From assembly GCA_902791935.1 (NCBI GenBank), contig CADAXQ010000004.1:62001-126000 (forward strand): 64,000 nucleotides of DNA, written 5' to 3'. This DNA is from an uncultured Erysipelotrichaceae bacterium. Lineage in GTDB: Bacteria > Bacillota_I > Bacilli_A > RFN20 > CAG-826. Positions 1 to 7,509 of the stretch are shown here, one piece after another. Each line of letters begins with the position of its first letter. Positions within the stretch are counted from its first letter, which is position 1. The notes under the pieces are model-generated. The model searched no databases, was not told the origin of the DNA, and saw only the letters and a program-made list of their open reading frames with translations. The position numbers and the translations under genes are program-made.

Positions 1-24
1 TAGGCAACAGGAATTCTTGGGAAG

Positions 25-1593
25 TTAAACGTGTGCTAAATCCGGGAAGAAGAGGCACGCCATCAAAAAGTAAATCAACAATGTCGTGACATCCATCACA
101 GTGGTTAACATCGGTTGCGAAAGTAAGGCTGGGTCTTTCTTGATGGCCGCGGCACCTAATGGCAATAAAGTGCCAATCAACTTCGAAGCAATGATGGCAA
201 TGAACATCGTGATGGCGACAAGCCCAGAGAAAGTGATGGTATGCAAAGCAAAGTCTGCTGCACGCGGGTCGCTAAAGACAGTCCCGTTCCATAAAATCAT
301 ATTGGAATAATCCACGTCGCGCGTGTAAACCTTCACGATACCAGTGTATTGTTCTAACAAAACCCACAAGAAAGCAAATATACCGGTAAACAAAGCGACC
401 AATAGTCCCGACTTGAATTCCTTCCATAACACTTTTCCGACATCTTTCGGCGTGAATTCATTGACCGCCAAGCCACGGATCATAAGCCCCGTTGTTTGCC
501 CCCCTGCGTTGCCACCCGTATCCATCAAAGTGGGAACAAAGCTCACCAAAATCGGTAAGCTGACAAAGATTTGCTGGGTTTCTAACCGATTCAGAACCAT
601 GGTGGTGAAGGTGCCTAATATCAGCAAGGCGATGAGCCAAGGAAAACACTTCTTAGCGCTTTCCCAAGCAGTCATGCTCATATAAGGCTTCTCGGTTGGT
701 TCCATGTTGGTCATACGGGCCATATCTTCTGCGGATTCTTCCGTCATGACGTCGACCGCATCGTCGACCGTGACGATACCTAACAAACAATGATCTTCAT
801 TTAAGACGGCCATCGCGTTCAAGTCATACTTACGGAACATGTTCGCGACTTCCTCTTTATCGGTATTCACGTGGCAATAAGGGGCGTCTTTGTTCATGAT
901 GGACGTAATCGGCGCATCGTCTTTGGCCCAAATCAAATCATCCAAGTCTAGCGTGCCGACAAAACGGCGTTTGTCATTGCGGACGAAGATGGTATAGACC
1001 GTTTCGGCTTCGCGTCCGATTTTCCGGACGGCTTCAATCGCTTCTTTGACGGTGCAGCCTTGTTTGATTTCCAAGAACTCCGTCGTCATGATGGCACCGG
1101 CAGTGTCATCTTGATATTTCAAAAGCTTATTGATGTCTTGCCGCATGTCGGGATCTGCCGCAGCCAAAACCTTTTTGGCCAAGTTGGCGGGCATGTCACC
1201 GACCGTATCCGCAACATCGTCTGCAGATTGTTGATTGATTAAGGCCACGAGTTCTTTGTTGGTCATGGCCTGGACAAGCGCCTCTTTTGTTTCTTGGGAG
1301 AGCTCGTCATAAAGCGAGGCGTTTTGTTCGGACTTCGTATCGCGGAACAACGTGATTAACTCTTTGATATCGAGTTCTTCGCAAGCCTTCGCAATATCGG
1401 CATCGGGAACGGAATCAAAGATGTTCTTTAACTTTTCGGCATCATGGCGTTCGATGGCGTCACGCAAAATATCTTCATTAAAGGTGCTTTCCGTGACATC
1501 TTCGGAAGTCGCTTCATCTAAAGGGACATCGAGTTCAATCGGTTTCTTTTCTTCGTTTGACTCGGCTGGTTTCTTTGGTTCTTTTTCTTCCAT
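25..1593 (-). CDS. mgtE: Magnesium transporter MgtE
   Basis: This gene encodes a 522-residue Mg2+ channel/transporter of the MgtE family. The order is an acidic N-terminal MgtE_N helical domain, a pair of CBS domains in the middle (Mg2+ sensing in the family), then about five membrane segments in the last 190 residues. The conserved family motif TGGNAGGQTTG lies in the membrane part. I chose the ATG at 1593 because a strong AAGGAGGG Shine-Dalgarno sits 7 nt upstream; an in-frame ATG 29 codons earlier has no such site. It is divergent from pduL. I see no M-box riboswitch in the 170 bases upstream. The length is slightly above the usual 450 residues because of an acidic, Lys/Glu/Pro-rich N-terminal tail. 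Confidence 0.95.
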   Translation of the reverse strand: MEEKEPKKPAESNEEKKPIELDVPLDEATSEDVTESTFNEDILRDAIERHDAEKLKNIFDSVPDADIAKACEELDIKELITLFRDTKSEQNASLYDELSQETKEALVQAMTNKELVALINQQSADDVADTVGDMPANLAKKVLAAADPDMRQDINKLLKYQDDTAGAIMTTEFLEIKQGCTVKEAIEAVRKIGREAETVYTIFVRNDKRRFVGTLDLDDLIWAKDDAPITSIMNKDAPYCHVNTDKEEVANMFRKYDLNAMAVLNEDHCLLGIVTVDDAVDVMTEESAEDMARMTNMEPTEKPYMSMTAWESAKKCFPWLIALLILGTFTTMVLNRLETQQIFVSLPILVSFVPTLMDTGGNAGGQTTGLMIRGLAVNEFTPKDVGKVLWKEFKSGLLVALFTGIFAFLWVLLEQYTGIVKVYTRDVDYSNMILWNGTVFSDPRAADFALHTITFSGLVAITMFIAIIASKLIGTLLPLGAAAIKKDPALLSQPMLTTVMDVTTLLIYFLMACLFFPDLAHV

Positions 1594-1725
1594 ATCTGTC
1601 CCTCCTTCGTTACTTCTCAGTAAGTCTAGCCTCTTTTCTAACGGAAAGGAAACCCGAACACCATTTTTTCTCTTGTTCAAAAATACTTTTGTTGCTTCTT
1701 CATACGCAAAGACGAAGCGATGTTT

Positions 1726-1748
1726 TATAATAGACGCGTCCTAAAGGA
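1726..1748 (+). promoter_or_regulatory. Promoter -10 and RBS for the pduL operon
   Basis: A perfect TATAAT lies at 1726-1731 and an AAAGGAG Shine-Dalgarno follows at about 1742-1748, ahead of the ATG at 1764. I do not see a convincing -35 hexamer at 17 bp, so the promoter call rests on the -10 box and its position between divergent genes. Confidence 0.45.
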
Positions 1749-1763
1749 GTAAGAACACAAATT

Positions 1764-2363
1764 ATGTCTGATCAAAAGATTTTAATCGAAACCAGTGCCC
1801 GTCACGTTCACGTGACCCAAGAGACGCTTGAGGTTCTCTTTGGCGAAGGCCATCAATTAGCCGTCCGGAAGATGCTTTCGCAACCCGGGCAATTTGCCTC
1901 GACCGATAAAGTCACCGTCATCGGCTATAACCGCAAAGATCCGAATGGCCCACGTCCTAGCGCGAATTTCTCGATTCTTGGACCGGTACGGGATCATAAC
2001 CAAGTCGAAGTTTCTTTCACCGATGCCCGTACGTTAGGACTCACTGCCCCCGTTCGGGAATCTGGCGATATCGCTGGATCTGGCAAATGCACGTTAAAAG
2101 GCCCAGCGGGCGAAGTTGACCTCGAAGAAGGCGTCATTGTGGCAAAACGTCATATTCATATGACGCCAGAAGATGCCAAGAACTTCGGCGTCGAAAATGG
2201 CCAAATCGTGAGCGTTGCCTTAGAAGGCACCGGCCGTAGCGTCATCTTTGGCGATGTCGTGATCCGGGTTTCTAGCAAATATGCTTTAGCCATGCATATC
2301 GATACCGATGAATGCAATGCCGCGAGTGCTTTTGGCGTGGTCTATGGCACGATCGTCAAATGA
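1764..2363 (+). CDS. pduL: Phosphate propanoyltransferase PduL (acyl-CoA phosphotransacylase)
   Basis: The product (199 aa) matches the PduL family, which swaps CoA for phosphate on acyl-CoA, giving acyl phosphate for ATP synthesis by acetate or propionate kinase. The metal-binding histidine motifs are visible: RHVHV near residue 13, KRHIHM near residue 128, and AMHIDTDECNAA near the C-terminus. There is no N-terminal microcompartment encapsulation helix, so it is probably a free cytosolic Pta substitute. It is the first gene of a tight three-gene operon; the next ATG overlaps its TGA stop (ATGA). Confidence 0.93.
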   Translation: MSDQKILIETSARHVHVTQETLEVLFGEGHQLAVRKMLSQPGQFASTDKVTVIGYNRKDPNGPRPSANFSILGPVRDHNQVEVSFTDARTLGLTAPVRESGDIAGSGKCTLKGPAGEVDLEEGVIVAKRHIHMTPEDAKNFGVENGQIVSVALEGTGRSVIFGDVVIRVSSKYALAMHIDTDECNAASAFGVVYGTIVK

Positions 2364-2635
2364 CCAAAACCTATTCCTACACCCCACAAAACGTTTGTTC
2401 CCGTCACTTTGAAATCACATTAGACGGGAATCGTATCGTCACGATTCGAATCGTCGGTGGCTGCGCTGGCAATACGCAAGGCGTGTGTCGCCTTTGCCAA
2501 GGGAGAACCATCGAGGAAGTGATTTCTTTATTAGACGGAATCCGTTGTCCCGGTTCTCGTACTGGCATGACTTCTTGCCCGGACCAACTCGCCCAGGCGT
2601 TAAAACAAATTCAAACCCAAGAAAGGGGATTATGA
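2360..2635 (+). CDS. TSCPD domain protein
   Basis: This 91-residue protein carries the family's hallmark C-terminal stretch GMTSCPDQLA together with further cysteines (CAGN, CRLC, IRCPG). The domain is found alone in Firmicutes and fused to some ribonucleotide reductases, where a metal or redox role is suspected; the exact function is unknown. The start is the ATG that overlaps the pduL stop by 4 nt; a longer in-frame reading inside pduL is not supported. It overlaps the next gene in the same way, so the three genes are translationally coupled. Confidence 0.85.
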   Translation: MTKTYSYTPQNVCSRHFEITLDGNRIVTIRIVGGCAGNTQGVCRLCQGRTIEEVISLLDGIRCPGSRTGMTSCPDQLAQALKQIQTQERGL

Positions 2636-3153
2636 GTCGCGTTCTGTTACTCGACGCATTTCCAGCCATCTTGGGGGATGGCGCCCAAATCCTGGGCGCT
2701 TTTCGTTCTGGCGTAGCAAGGCAGAAACACGACATTGAGCAATACCATTTGTCTTATCTAAAAATTCATGACTGCGTGGCCTGTTCTGCTTGTCAAAGCC
2801 CATGCGTGCTACAAGATGACGGCAATGCCGTCCTTCGCGCCATCGGGGAAGCTAAGGTGATCGCTATCGCCTTCCCATTATCTTCTTATGGCTTTCCCTC
2901 TGTGTTGACGGCATTATTAGATCGTCTTGTCTCTATACCAGAAGCAAAGCAAGTCGCGAAGCAAGTGATTTTCTTTGTCGTAGGAACATTAGAAGATACG
3001 AAACCCATCCTAGAAAGCTGCGCTTTGCTTTGCCAAAGAGAAGGTTGGCAAGAGTTGCATTTCCTGGCCATTCCGCCTTCTAAGGCCATTGGCCAAGAAC
3101 GTTTCTTAGGGCAATGCGAAACTGCCTTCCAATACGGGTTAAGGATTCTTTGA
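2632..3153 (+). CDS. Flavodoxin-like NAD(P)H-dependent FMN oxidoreductase
   Basis: The 173-residue product has a flavodoxin-like fold signature: an N-terminal beta strand (VLLLDAFP), a cysteine pair motif CVACSACQSPC typical of NADPH-dependent FMN reductase family members, and a central PLSSYGFPSVLTALLDRL segment matching the 'P-x-YxxxxPxxLKxxlDR' region that binds FMN. The start is the ATG at 2632 with AAAGGGG just upstream, overlapping the TSCPD stop (ATGA). Substrate is unknown; the operon with PduL suggests a fermentative redox setting, which is inference. Confidence 0.75.
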   Translation: MSRVLLLDAFPAILGDGAQILGAFRSGVARQKHDIEQYHLSYLKIHDCVACSACQSPCVLQDDGNAVLRAIGEAKVIAIAFPLSSYGFPSVLTALLDRLVSIPEAKQVAKQVIFFVVGTLEDTKPILESCALLCQREGWQELHFLAIPPSKAIGQERFLGQCETAFQYGLRIL

Positions 3154-3177
3154 CGTATTCTTTCTACGTGTTTTGAT

Positions 3178-3205
3178 GGCCTAGTTTGCTTCTAGGCCTT
3201 TTTGT
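3178..3205 (+). terminator. Intrinsic terminator after the pduL operon
   Basis: A perfect 7-bp stem GGCCTAG/CTAGGCC (3178-3184 with 3192-3198) encloses a 7-nt loop and is followed by TTTTTG. It closes the pduL-TSCPD-flavodoxin transcript. Confidence 0.85.
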
Positions 3206-3237
3206 TTTCTTTTTCGTTTGTTTGAATCAGGCAATGA

Positions 3238-3278
3238 ATGCGACAAAAAAATGTCGCATAAAAACGAAAATGTCGTTT
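3238..3278. promoter_or_regulatory. Distal operator-like palindrome, TGTCGCAT type
   Basis: ATGCGACA (3238-3245), six A residues, then TGTCGCAT (3252-3259) form a perfect 8-bp-arm inverted repeat. A further half site AATGTCGT follows at 3269. The same word recurs 180 bp further on, right over the promoter of the AlbA_2-HATPase gene at 3483. The sequence between is very AT-rich and carries no gene. I infer a regulator-binding site, perhaps for that gene's own product. Confidence 0.55.
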
Positions 3279-3429
3279 TATTTGTTTGTCTGAATAGAAA
3301 GCAAATTTGTGAAAATAATTTGAATATATCTTAATTTTTATATTATTAGCAAAGGTTAAATTATCTATTTCTTTCAAATCATTTTTCTAAGATACATTGA
3401 AAGTATCAGCAAACCATGATATTTTAAAA

Positions 3430-3476
3430 ACGACAAAAAATGTCGCATATAAAATAAAAATGTCGCATACGGAGAA
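3430..3476. promoter_or_regulatory. Proximal operator repeats, -10 and RBS of the 3483 gene
   Basis: CGACA-A5-TGTCG (3431-3445) gives a second short palindrome, and AATGTCGCAT occurs at 3439 and again at 3459, 20 bp apart. A TATAAA -10 candidate (3448-3453) lies between the two copies and GGAGAA (3471-3476) is the ribosome site. A protein bound here would block the promoter, so autorepression is likely but not shown. Confidence 0.55.
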
Positions 3477-3482
3477 TACTTT

Positions 3483-4811
3483 ATGAAATGGATGGAATCG
3501 GAACAATTAGAATGCAAAGAACGATACACGGATACGATGGCAAGAGAGATCGTGTCTTTTCTTAATGCGTCTGGCGGCACCATCGTTATTGGGGTGAAAG
3601 ATGATGGAACGCTTGTTGGTGTGGACAAAGTTGACGAGACCTTACGAAAATTGTCCGATGTTATCACTATGCAAATTGAGCCGAATCCGCAAGATGAAAT
3701 CCGGACGGAATTAAAATTCGAAGATGGCAAAACCTTGATTTTGATTCACATTGATAAGGGAAACAAAAATATCTATTGCCAAAAGAGATATGGTTTTTCT
3801 TCGACGGGGTGTTCTATTCGCGTTGGCACAACTTGCCGGGAAATGACCTCTGAACAAATTAAGATTCGTTACGAAAGAAATTATTTCGATACTGAATATA
3901 TGCTCAAGAAGCGTTCTTCTTTGGCTGATTTATCGTTCCGTGAACTGAAAATCTACTATGCCGATAAAGGCTTTCATTTGGATGATGTCAGTTTCGAAAC
4001 CAATTTGAATCTTCGTAATCCCCAAGGGGAATACAATCTCCTGGCGGAATTGTTGGCGGATCGAAACTATATTCCGCTCATTTTCGTAAAATTTAGAGGA
4101 AACGATAAATCGTCCATCTCAGAACGGAATGACTATGGATGCGGCTGTTTGATTACGACCTATCACAAAATCAAAACGCGATTGATGGCGGAGAATATCT
4201 GTCTCTCTGACACTACCGTTAGGCCGAGAAAAGACCGATATTTATTTGATTTCGACTGTGTGAATGAAGCCGTTTTAAACGCGTTGGTTCATAACGATTG
4301 GACCATCACTGAACCGCAAATCTCAATGTTTTCGGACCGCATTGAAATTCTTTCTCACGGCGGCTTGATGAACGGCATGACAAAACAACAGTTTTTTGAA
4401 GGAATAAGCAAGCCGAGAAACGCCACGTTGATGCGCATTTTTATGAACGTGGACTTGGTAGAACATACGGGGCATGGCGTGCCGACGATTGTGCACCGTT
4501 ATGGCAAGAACGTGTTTGAAATCGAAGACGACTATATCCGTTGCACAATACCTTTTGATCGCGAGGTGTTAGAAGCAACGAAAAAGCCTGTGGTCAGTAA
4601 GAACGTTGTGGATCAGGTTGGCTTAAACAAAACAGAGCACGTTTTAGCGGCATTGTTAATCACCCATCCCACGATGAAGACTTCTGACATCGCCAAACAA
4701 ATCGGCGTTTCGGTGCGTACGGCGGAACGCACATTGTCTTCCTTGGAAAACAAAGGGGTCATCCTCCGTACCGGAACGAAAAAATCCGCCAAATGGGAAG
4801 TCATTCGATAA
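3483..4811 (+). CDS. AlbA_2 / HATPase_c_4 putative transcriptional regulator (paralog 1)
   Basis: This 442-residue protein starts with an AlbA_2 (Schlafen AAA_4-like) nucleic-acid-binding domain of about 115 residues, with E-x-LECKE, GGTIVIGVKDDG and YGFSSTGCSIRVG motifs. A HATPase_c_4-like domain follows (NAVLNALVHNDW, GHGVPTIV). A C-terminal winged HTH ends it (IAKQIGVSVRTAERTLSSLENKGVI). The family is usually annotated as ATP-binding protein or 'transcriptional regulator'; its ligand is not known. The linker before the HTH (VVSKNVVDQVG) does not contain the TGTCGCAT upstream repeat, unlike the paralogs at 58-61 kb. The gene stands alone between a terminator and the metK leader. Confidence 0.8.
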   Translation: MKWMESEQLECKERYTDTMAREIVSFLNASGGTIVIGVKDDGTLVGVDKVDETLRKLSDVITMQIEPNPQDEIRTELKFEDGKTLILIHIDKGNKNIYCQKRYGFSSTGCSIRVGTTCREMTSEQIKIRYERNYFDTEYMLKKRSSLADLSFRELKIYYADKGFHLDDVSFETNLNLRNPQGEYNLLAELLADRNYIPLIFVKFRGNDKSSISERNDYGCGCLITTYHKIKTRLMAENICLSDTTVRPRKDRYLFDFDCVNEAVLNALVHNDWTITEPQISMFSDRIEILSHGGLMNGMTKQQFFEGISKPRNATLMRIFMNVDLVEHTGHGVPTIVHRYGKNVFEIEDDYIRCTIPFDREVLEATKKPVVSKNVVDQVGLNKTEHVLAALLITHPTMKTSDIAKQIGVSVRTAERTLSSLENKGVILRTGTKKSAKWEVIR

Positions 4812-4891
4812 AGCTATGTTTTGATGCGTTTGCCTTCAAAGCTCTATTTCGACCGTTATTCTAACGACAACCAATTGCCTTATCGTTTTCC

Positions 4892-4920
4892 TTGCTATCT
4901 TCTCTTTGCCTCTCTAGAAT
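4892..4920 (+). promoter_or_regulatory. Promoter of the metK leader
   Basis: TTGCTA (4892-4897) and TAGAAT (4915-4920) are separated by exactly 17 bp and match the sigma-A hexamers at 4/6 and 5/6. Transcription would begin near 4927, about 190 nt ahead of the metK start. Confidence 0.6.
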
Positions 4921-4926
4921 AATGAA

Positions 4927-5099
4927 CGGCGAAAACCGAGTATCACGAAGCGCCTAATGAGAACTGAAAAAAGACGCTAGCAACTCCAGCGACTATAGCC
5001 CTGGTAAGTGCTTGTTCTTAGAGGGAGCCCACACACCCCTAACGATACTTGGAGGATGGAACGAAATGTTGTCCTTCCACTGGTGTGGGAGGATTTTTT
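4927..5099 (+). ncRNA. Structured metK leader or small RNA ending in a terminator
   Basis: About 170 nt lie between the promoter and metK. Visible pairings are GAGAAC (4959) with GTTCTT (5014), and a CGCT/AGCG hairpin at 4975-4991 with a GCAA-containing loop. At the 3' end two structures exclude each other: TGGAGGA (5050-5056) can pair with TCCTTCCA (5072-5079), but TCCTTCCAC is also the left arm of a terminator. This terminator/antiterminator layout is typical of riboswitch or T-box control. TGGAACG (5057-5063), bulged out in the antiterminator, weakly resembles the T-box sequence TGGNACC, but I cannot find a Met specifier. It matches none of the SAM riboswitch consensus forms I know. A stand-alone small RNA such as 6S is another option. 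Confidence 0.5.
5072..5099 (+). terminator. Intrinsic terminator in the metK leader
   Basis: TCCTTCCAC (5072-5080), loop TGGT, GTGGGAGGA (5085-5093) make a 9-bp stem with one G-U pair, followed by six T residues. It ends 16 nt ahead of the metK ATG, so read-through is needed for metK expression unless another promoter exists. Confidence 0.8.
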
Positions 5100-5115
5100 C
5101 GTCAGAAAGGATCAT

Positions 5116-6285
5116 ATGAACAAAGTACTTTTTACTTCGGAATCCGTTTCTGAAGGCCATCCAGACAAGGTGTGTGATAAGATCGCAGACTCGATTTTGG
5201 ATGCTTGCTTAGCGCAAGACCCCTCGTCCCACGTGGCATGCGAAGTGTTCGCGACCACGGAATACATTCTCTTGGGCGGTGAAATCACCACCAAGGCTCG
5301 TGTGGATTATGAAGGCATCACGCGGCGTGTGTTACGGGACATCGGTTATACCAGCCCCGAAATCGGGATTGGTGCCGATACGTGCCGCATTGATAACCGC
5401 ATCAAAGAACAATCGCCCGACATTGCTCGTGGCATTGAAGAAAATAAGAGTGAGTTAGATATGGGTGCTGGCGATCAAGGCATCATGTTTGGCTATGCGA
5501 CGAATGAGTCTAGCGGATATATGCCGCTTGCCATCAGCATTGCGCATAAGCTCGTCCGTACGGCAACCGCCAATCGGAAAAAAGGATTATTCTTGCACGC
5601 AAGGCCGGATATGAAGTCTCAAGTCACGATTGACTATACCGATCCAGAGCACGTGCGCATCGATAATGTCTTGATGTCTTGCCAACACGACGAATATTGC
5701 GATTTAGATGCGTTTAAACGTTATGTGCACGACGAGATTATGGTTCCGGTTGCGGAGTCATTCCATCTCAACACGGATTTCGCATATTTGATTAATCCGA
5801 CTGGCCGTTTCTGCATCGGTGGACCGATGGGCGATACTGGCTTAACGGGCAGAAAACTGATTGTGGATACCTATGGCGGAGCCGCAAGACATGGCGGCGG
5901 CGCATTCTCTGGTAAAGACCCTTCTAAGGTGGACCGTTCTGCCTCTTATTACGCGCGCTATATCGCGAAGAACTTAGTGGCGGCTGGTGCGGCTGATCGG
6001 TTAGAAGTTCAACTAGCGTATGCGATCGGGGTATCTCATCCGATGTCAATTGGCATTACGACTTTTGGCACGAAACATTATTCCGACGATTTGGTTTTGA
6101 AAGCAATTCAAACGTTCTTTGACGCAAGACCTGGCGCCATCATTGAACAGTTCTCATTACGGCATCCTTCGTTCCGTTATGCGGATACCACGAACTATGG
6201 TGCATTTGGACGTCCCGACCTTGACTTGCCATGGGAAAAACTCGACAAAGTCGATGAACTGAAAGCGTTCTTTGCGAAAAACTAA
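5116..6285 (+). CDS. metK: S-adenosylmethionine synthetase
   Basis: The 389-residue product makes S-adenosylmethionine from methionine and ATP in the cytosol. It begins with the canonical FTSESVSEGHPDK methionine/ATP loop. It also contains the two family signatures, GAGDQGIMFGYA (near residue 115) and GGGAFSGKDPSKVDRS (near residue 260), which include the metal- and phosphate-binding residues. The ATG at 5116 is preceded by AAAGGA at a good distance; a longer in-frame reading would start inside the terminator leader and is rejected. Length is normal for the family. It is transcribed alone, behind the structured leader and ahead of its own terminator. Confidence 0.97.
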   Translation: MNKVLFTSESVSEGHPDKVCDKIADSILDACLAQDPSSHVACEVFATTEYILLGGEITTKARVDYEGITRRVLRDIGYTSPEIGIGADTCRIDNRIKEQSPDIARGIEENKSELDMGAGDQGIMFGYATNESSGYMPLAISIAHKLVRTATANRKKGLFLHARPDMKSQVTIDYTDPEHVRIDNVLMSCQHDEYCDLDAFKRYVHDEIMVPVAESFHLNTDFAYLINPTGRFCIGGPMGDTGLTGRKLIVDTYGGAARHGGGAFSGKDPSKVDRSASYYARYIAKNLVAAGAADRLEVQLAYAIGVSHPMSIGITTFGTKHYSDDLVLKAIQTFFDARPGAIIEQFSLRHPSFRYADTTNYGAFGRPDLDLPWEKLDKVDELKAFFAKN

Positions 6286-6300
6286 TAGTTCAAAACCCCC

Positions 6301-6350
6301 AAAAAACCACCATCTAGATGGATTCTTGCCCAAAAAGAGGTGGTTTTTTA
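6301..6350 (+). terminator. Intrinsic terminator after metK
   Basis: AAAAAACCACC (6301-6311) pairs with GGTGGTTTTTT (6339-6349) around a 27-nt loop that itself holds a small CATCTAGATG palindrome. The A and T tracts make it potentially bidirectional. Confidence 0.8.
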
Positions 6351-6488
6351 CATATCGGTGTTCTGCATAAATCTTAACAATTACAAAATAGTTTAGATTA
6401 TAAGTTGGTTTTTAATAACTTTTATTTCAATTTTATTGCCAAAAATATATCATAAAGTTGTAAGGGGGAGACCCCGGAGGTACATAAG

Positions 6489-7052
6489 ATGAAATATCAA
6501 ATCGTCGGTAAGAACGTAACCGTTACCGACTCTATCCGCGCAGACATCGAAAAGAAGCTTGGGCGGATGGACAAGTACTTTGTCGATGACGACAATGTGC
6601 TTTGCCGCGCCGTTGTAGTTGCTTACAATGTTGGCGCAAAAGTGGAGATTACAATCTTCACAAAAGCCATGGACTTCCGCACTGAAGTCCGTGATAACGA
6701 CCTGTATGCGGCCGTGGATCATGCCATTGATAAACTCGAAGATCAGATGCGCCGTTTGAAGACGCGTATGAACCGTTCCAAGGACGCCGGAAAGGGCCTT
6801 GGATTAGGCAAGACTTTGGCCTTCCAAAACTTCCAAGAAGAAGAGGAAGCTGCCGAGGCTGAAGAAGTTGTCAGAACGAAGTCAATCTATCTTGAACCGA
6901 TGACGTTAGACGAAGCGATTACCCGTATGGATGCGCTCGGTCATTCCTTCTTCCTTTATCTCGATATCGATGATGATCGTGTCTCCGTTGCCTATAAGCG
7001 TGTTGATGGCGGATACGGGGTTATCGAAGCAGAAAACGAGTTAAAAAAATAA
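6489..7052 (+). CDS. hpf: Ribosome hibernation promoting factor, long form
   Basis: This 187-residue protein is a long HPF/RaiA. It has an N-terminal S30AE domain (residues 1-100, starting MKYQIVGKNVTVTD and containing DNDLYAAVDHAIDKLEDQ) and an acidic linker. The C-terminal dimerisation domain contains RTKSIYLEPMTLDEAITRM. In stationary phase long HPFs dimerise 70S ribosomes into inactive 100S particles. A strong GGAGG lies 9 nt ahead of the ATG. It is a single-gene unit ended by a tetraloop terminator. The linker EEEEAAEAEE is more acidic than usual. Confidence 0.95.
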   Translation: MKYQIVGKNVTVTDSIRADIEKKLGRMDKYFVDDDNVLCRAVVVAYNVGAKVEITIFTKAMDFRTEVRDNDLYAAVDHAIDKLEDQMRRLKTRMNRSKDAGKGLGLGKTLAFQNFQEEEEAAEAEEVVRTKSIYLEPMTLDEAITRMDALGHSFFLYLDIDDDRVSVAYKRVDGGYGVIEAENELKK

Positions 7053-7074
7053 CTTGTTGAATTCGTGAAAAGTT

Positions 7075-7104
7075 AAGAGAGCTTCGGCTCTCTTTTCTTT
7101 TTCT
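7075..7104 (+). terminator. Intrinsic terminator after hpf
   Basis: AAGAGAGC, TTCG tetraloop, GCTCTCTT (7075-7094) followed by TTCTTTTTC is a textbook terminator. Confidence 0.92.
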
Positions 7105-7135
7105 ATTTTAAGAGTTAACCAACAAAAATAAAAAG

Positions 7136-7164
7136 TTGCCTAACTTTTATTTAAGCCGTAAAAT
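7136..7164 (+). promoter_or_regulatory. Promoter placing the transcript start on the ATG at 7171
   Basis: TTGCCT (7136-7141), 17-bp spacer, TAAAAT (7159-7164). Standard sigma-A geometry puts +1 at 7171, the A of the start codon, and no Shine-Dalgarno is present. This predicts a leaderless mRNA. Confidence 0.65.
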
Positions 7165-7170
7165 AGAGGC

Positions 7171-7509
7171 ATGAAGAAAACGTTGACGCGCAAAAAGATC
7201 AAAGGCAGAGATTACTATTACCTAACCTATCGGAAAGGAGGGAAACTGCATACGACTTATCTCGGTTCTGTGTCGTCAACCAAATACAAAAAATATCTTT
7301 ATTTGTTAACGTCAAAAGGATCGGAATACGGCATTCAAAAGGCACGGCAAAAAAACTTTGCTTGCGGGGTGCCTATTGCCTATGTGGAAGACGGGTATTT
7401 GGTCTACGAATATAAGAACGGCGCGAAAGAGTATTTGAACGGGAAAATGCAGACGGTGAAAGTGGCGCGTTTGGAACAAAATGAAAAACATGAAGAAGAT
7501 GAATCGTAA
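7171..7509 (+). CDS. Small basic protein, possible antitoxin-like partner
   Basis: This 112-residue protein is not one I can name. It is very basic at the N-terminus and contains a KIKGRDYYYLTYRKGGKLHTTYLG segment that looks like a short beta-meander seen in many Firmicutes small proteins; the C-terminus is charged (EKHEEDES). The coding sequence overlaps the following P-loop gene by 29 nt, so the two are co-translated. The overlap, the small size and the zeta-like neighbour suggest a toxin-antitoxin-type pair, but that is inference. The start has no ribosome site and coincides with the predicted transcript start. Confidence 0.55.
   Translation: MKKTLTRKKIKGRDYYYLTYRKGGKLHTTYLGSVSSTKYKKYLYLLTSKGSEYGIQKARQKNFACGVPIAYVEDGYLVYEYKNGAKEYLNGKMQTVKVARLEQNEKHEEDES

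Noticed and set aside
4927-5099. SAM-I, SAM-II or SMK-box riboswitch
   Set aside because: The consensus sequences are not found; only the terminator/antiterminator logic is supported, so I left the class open.
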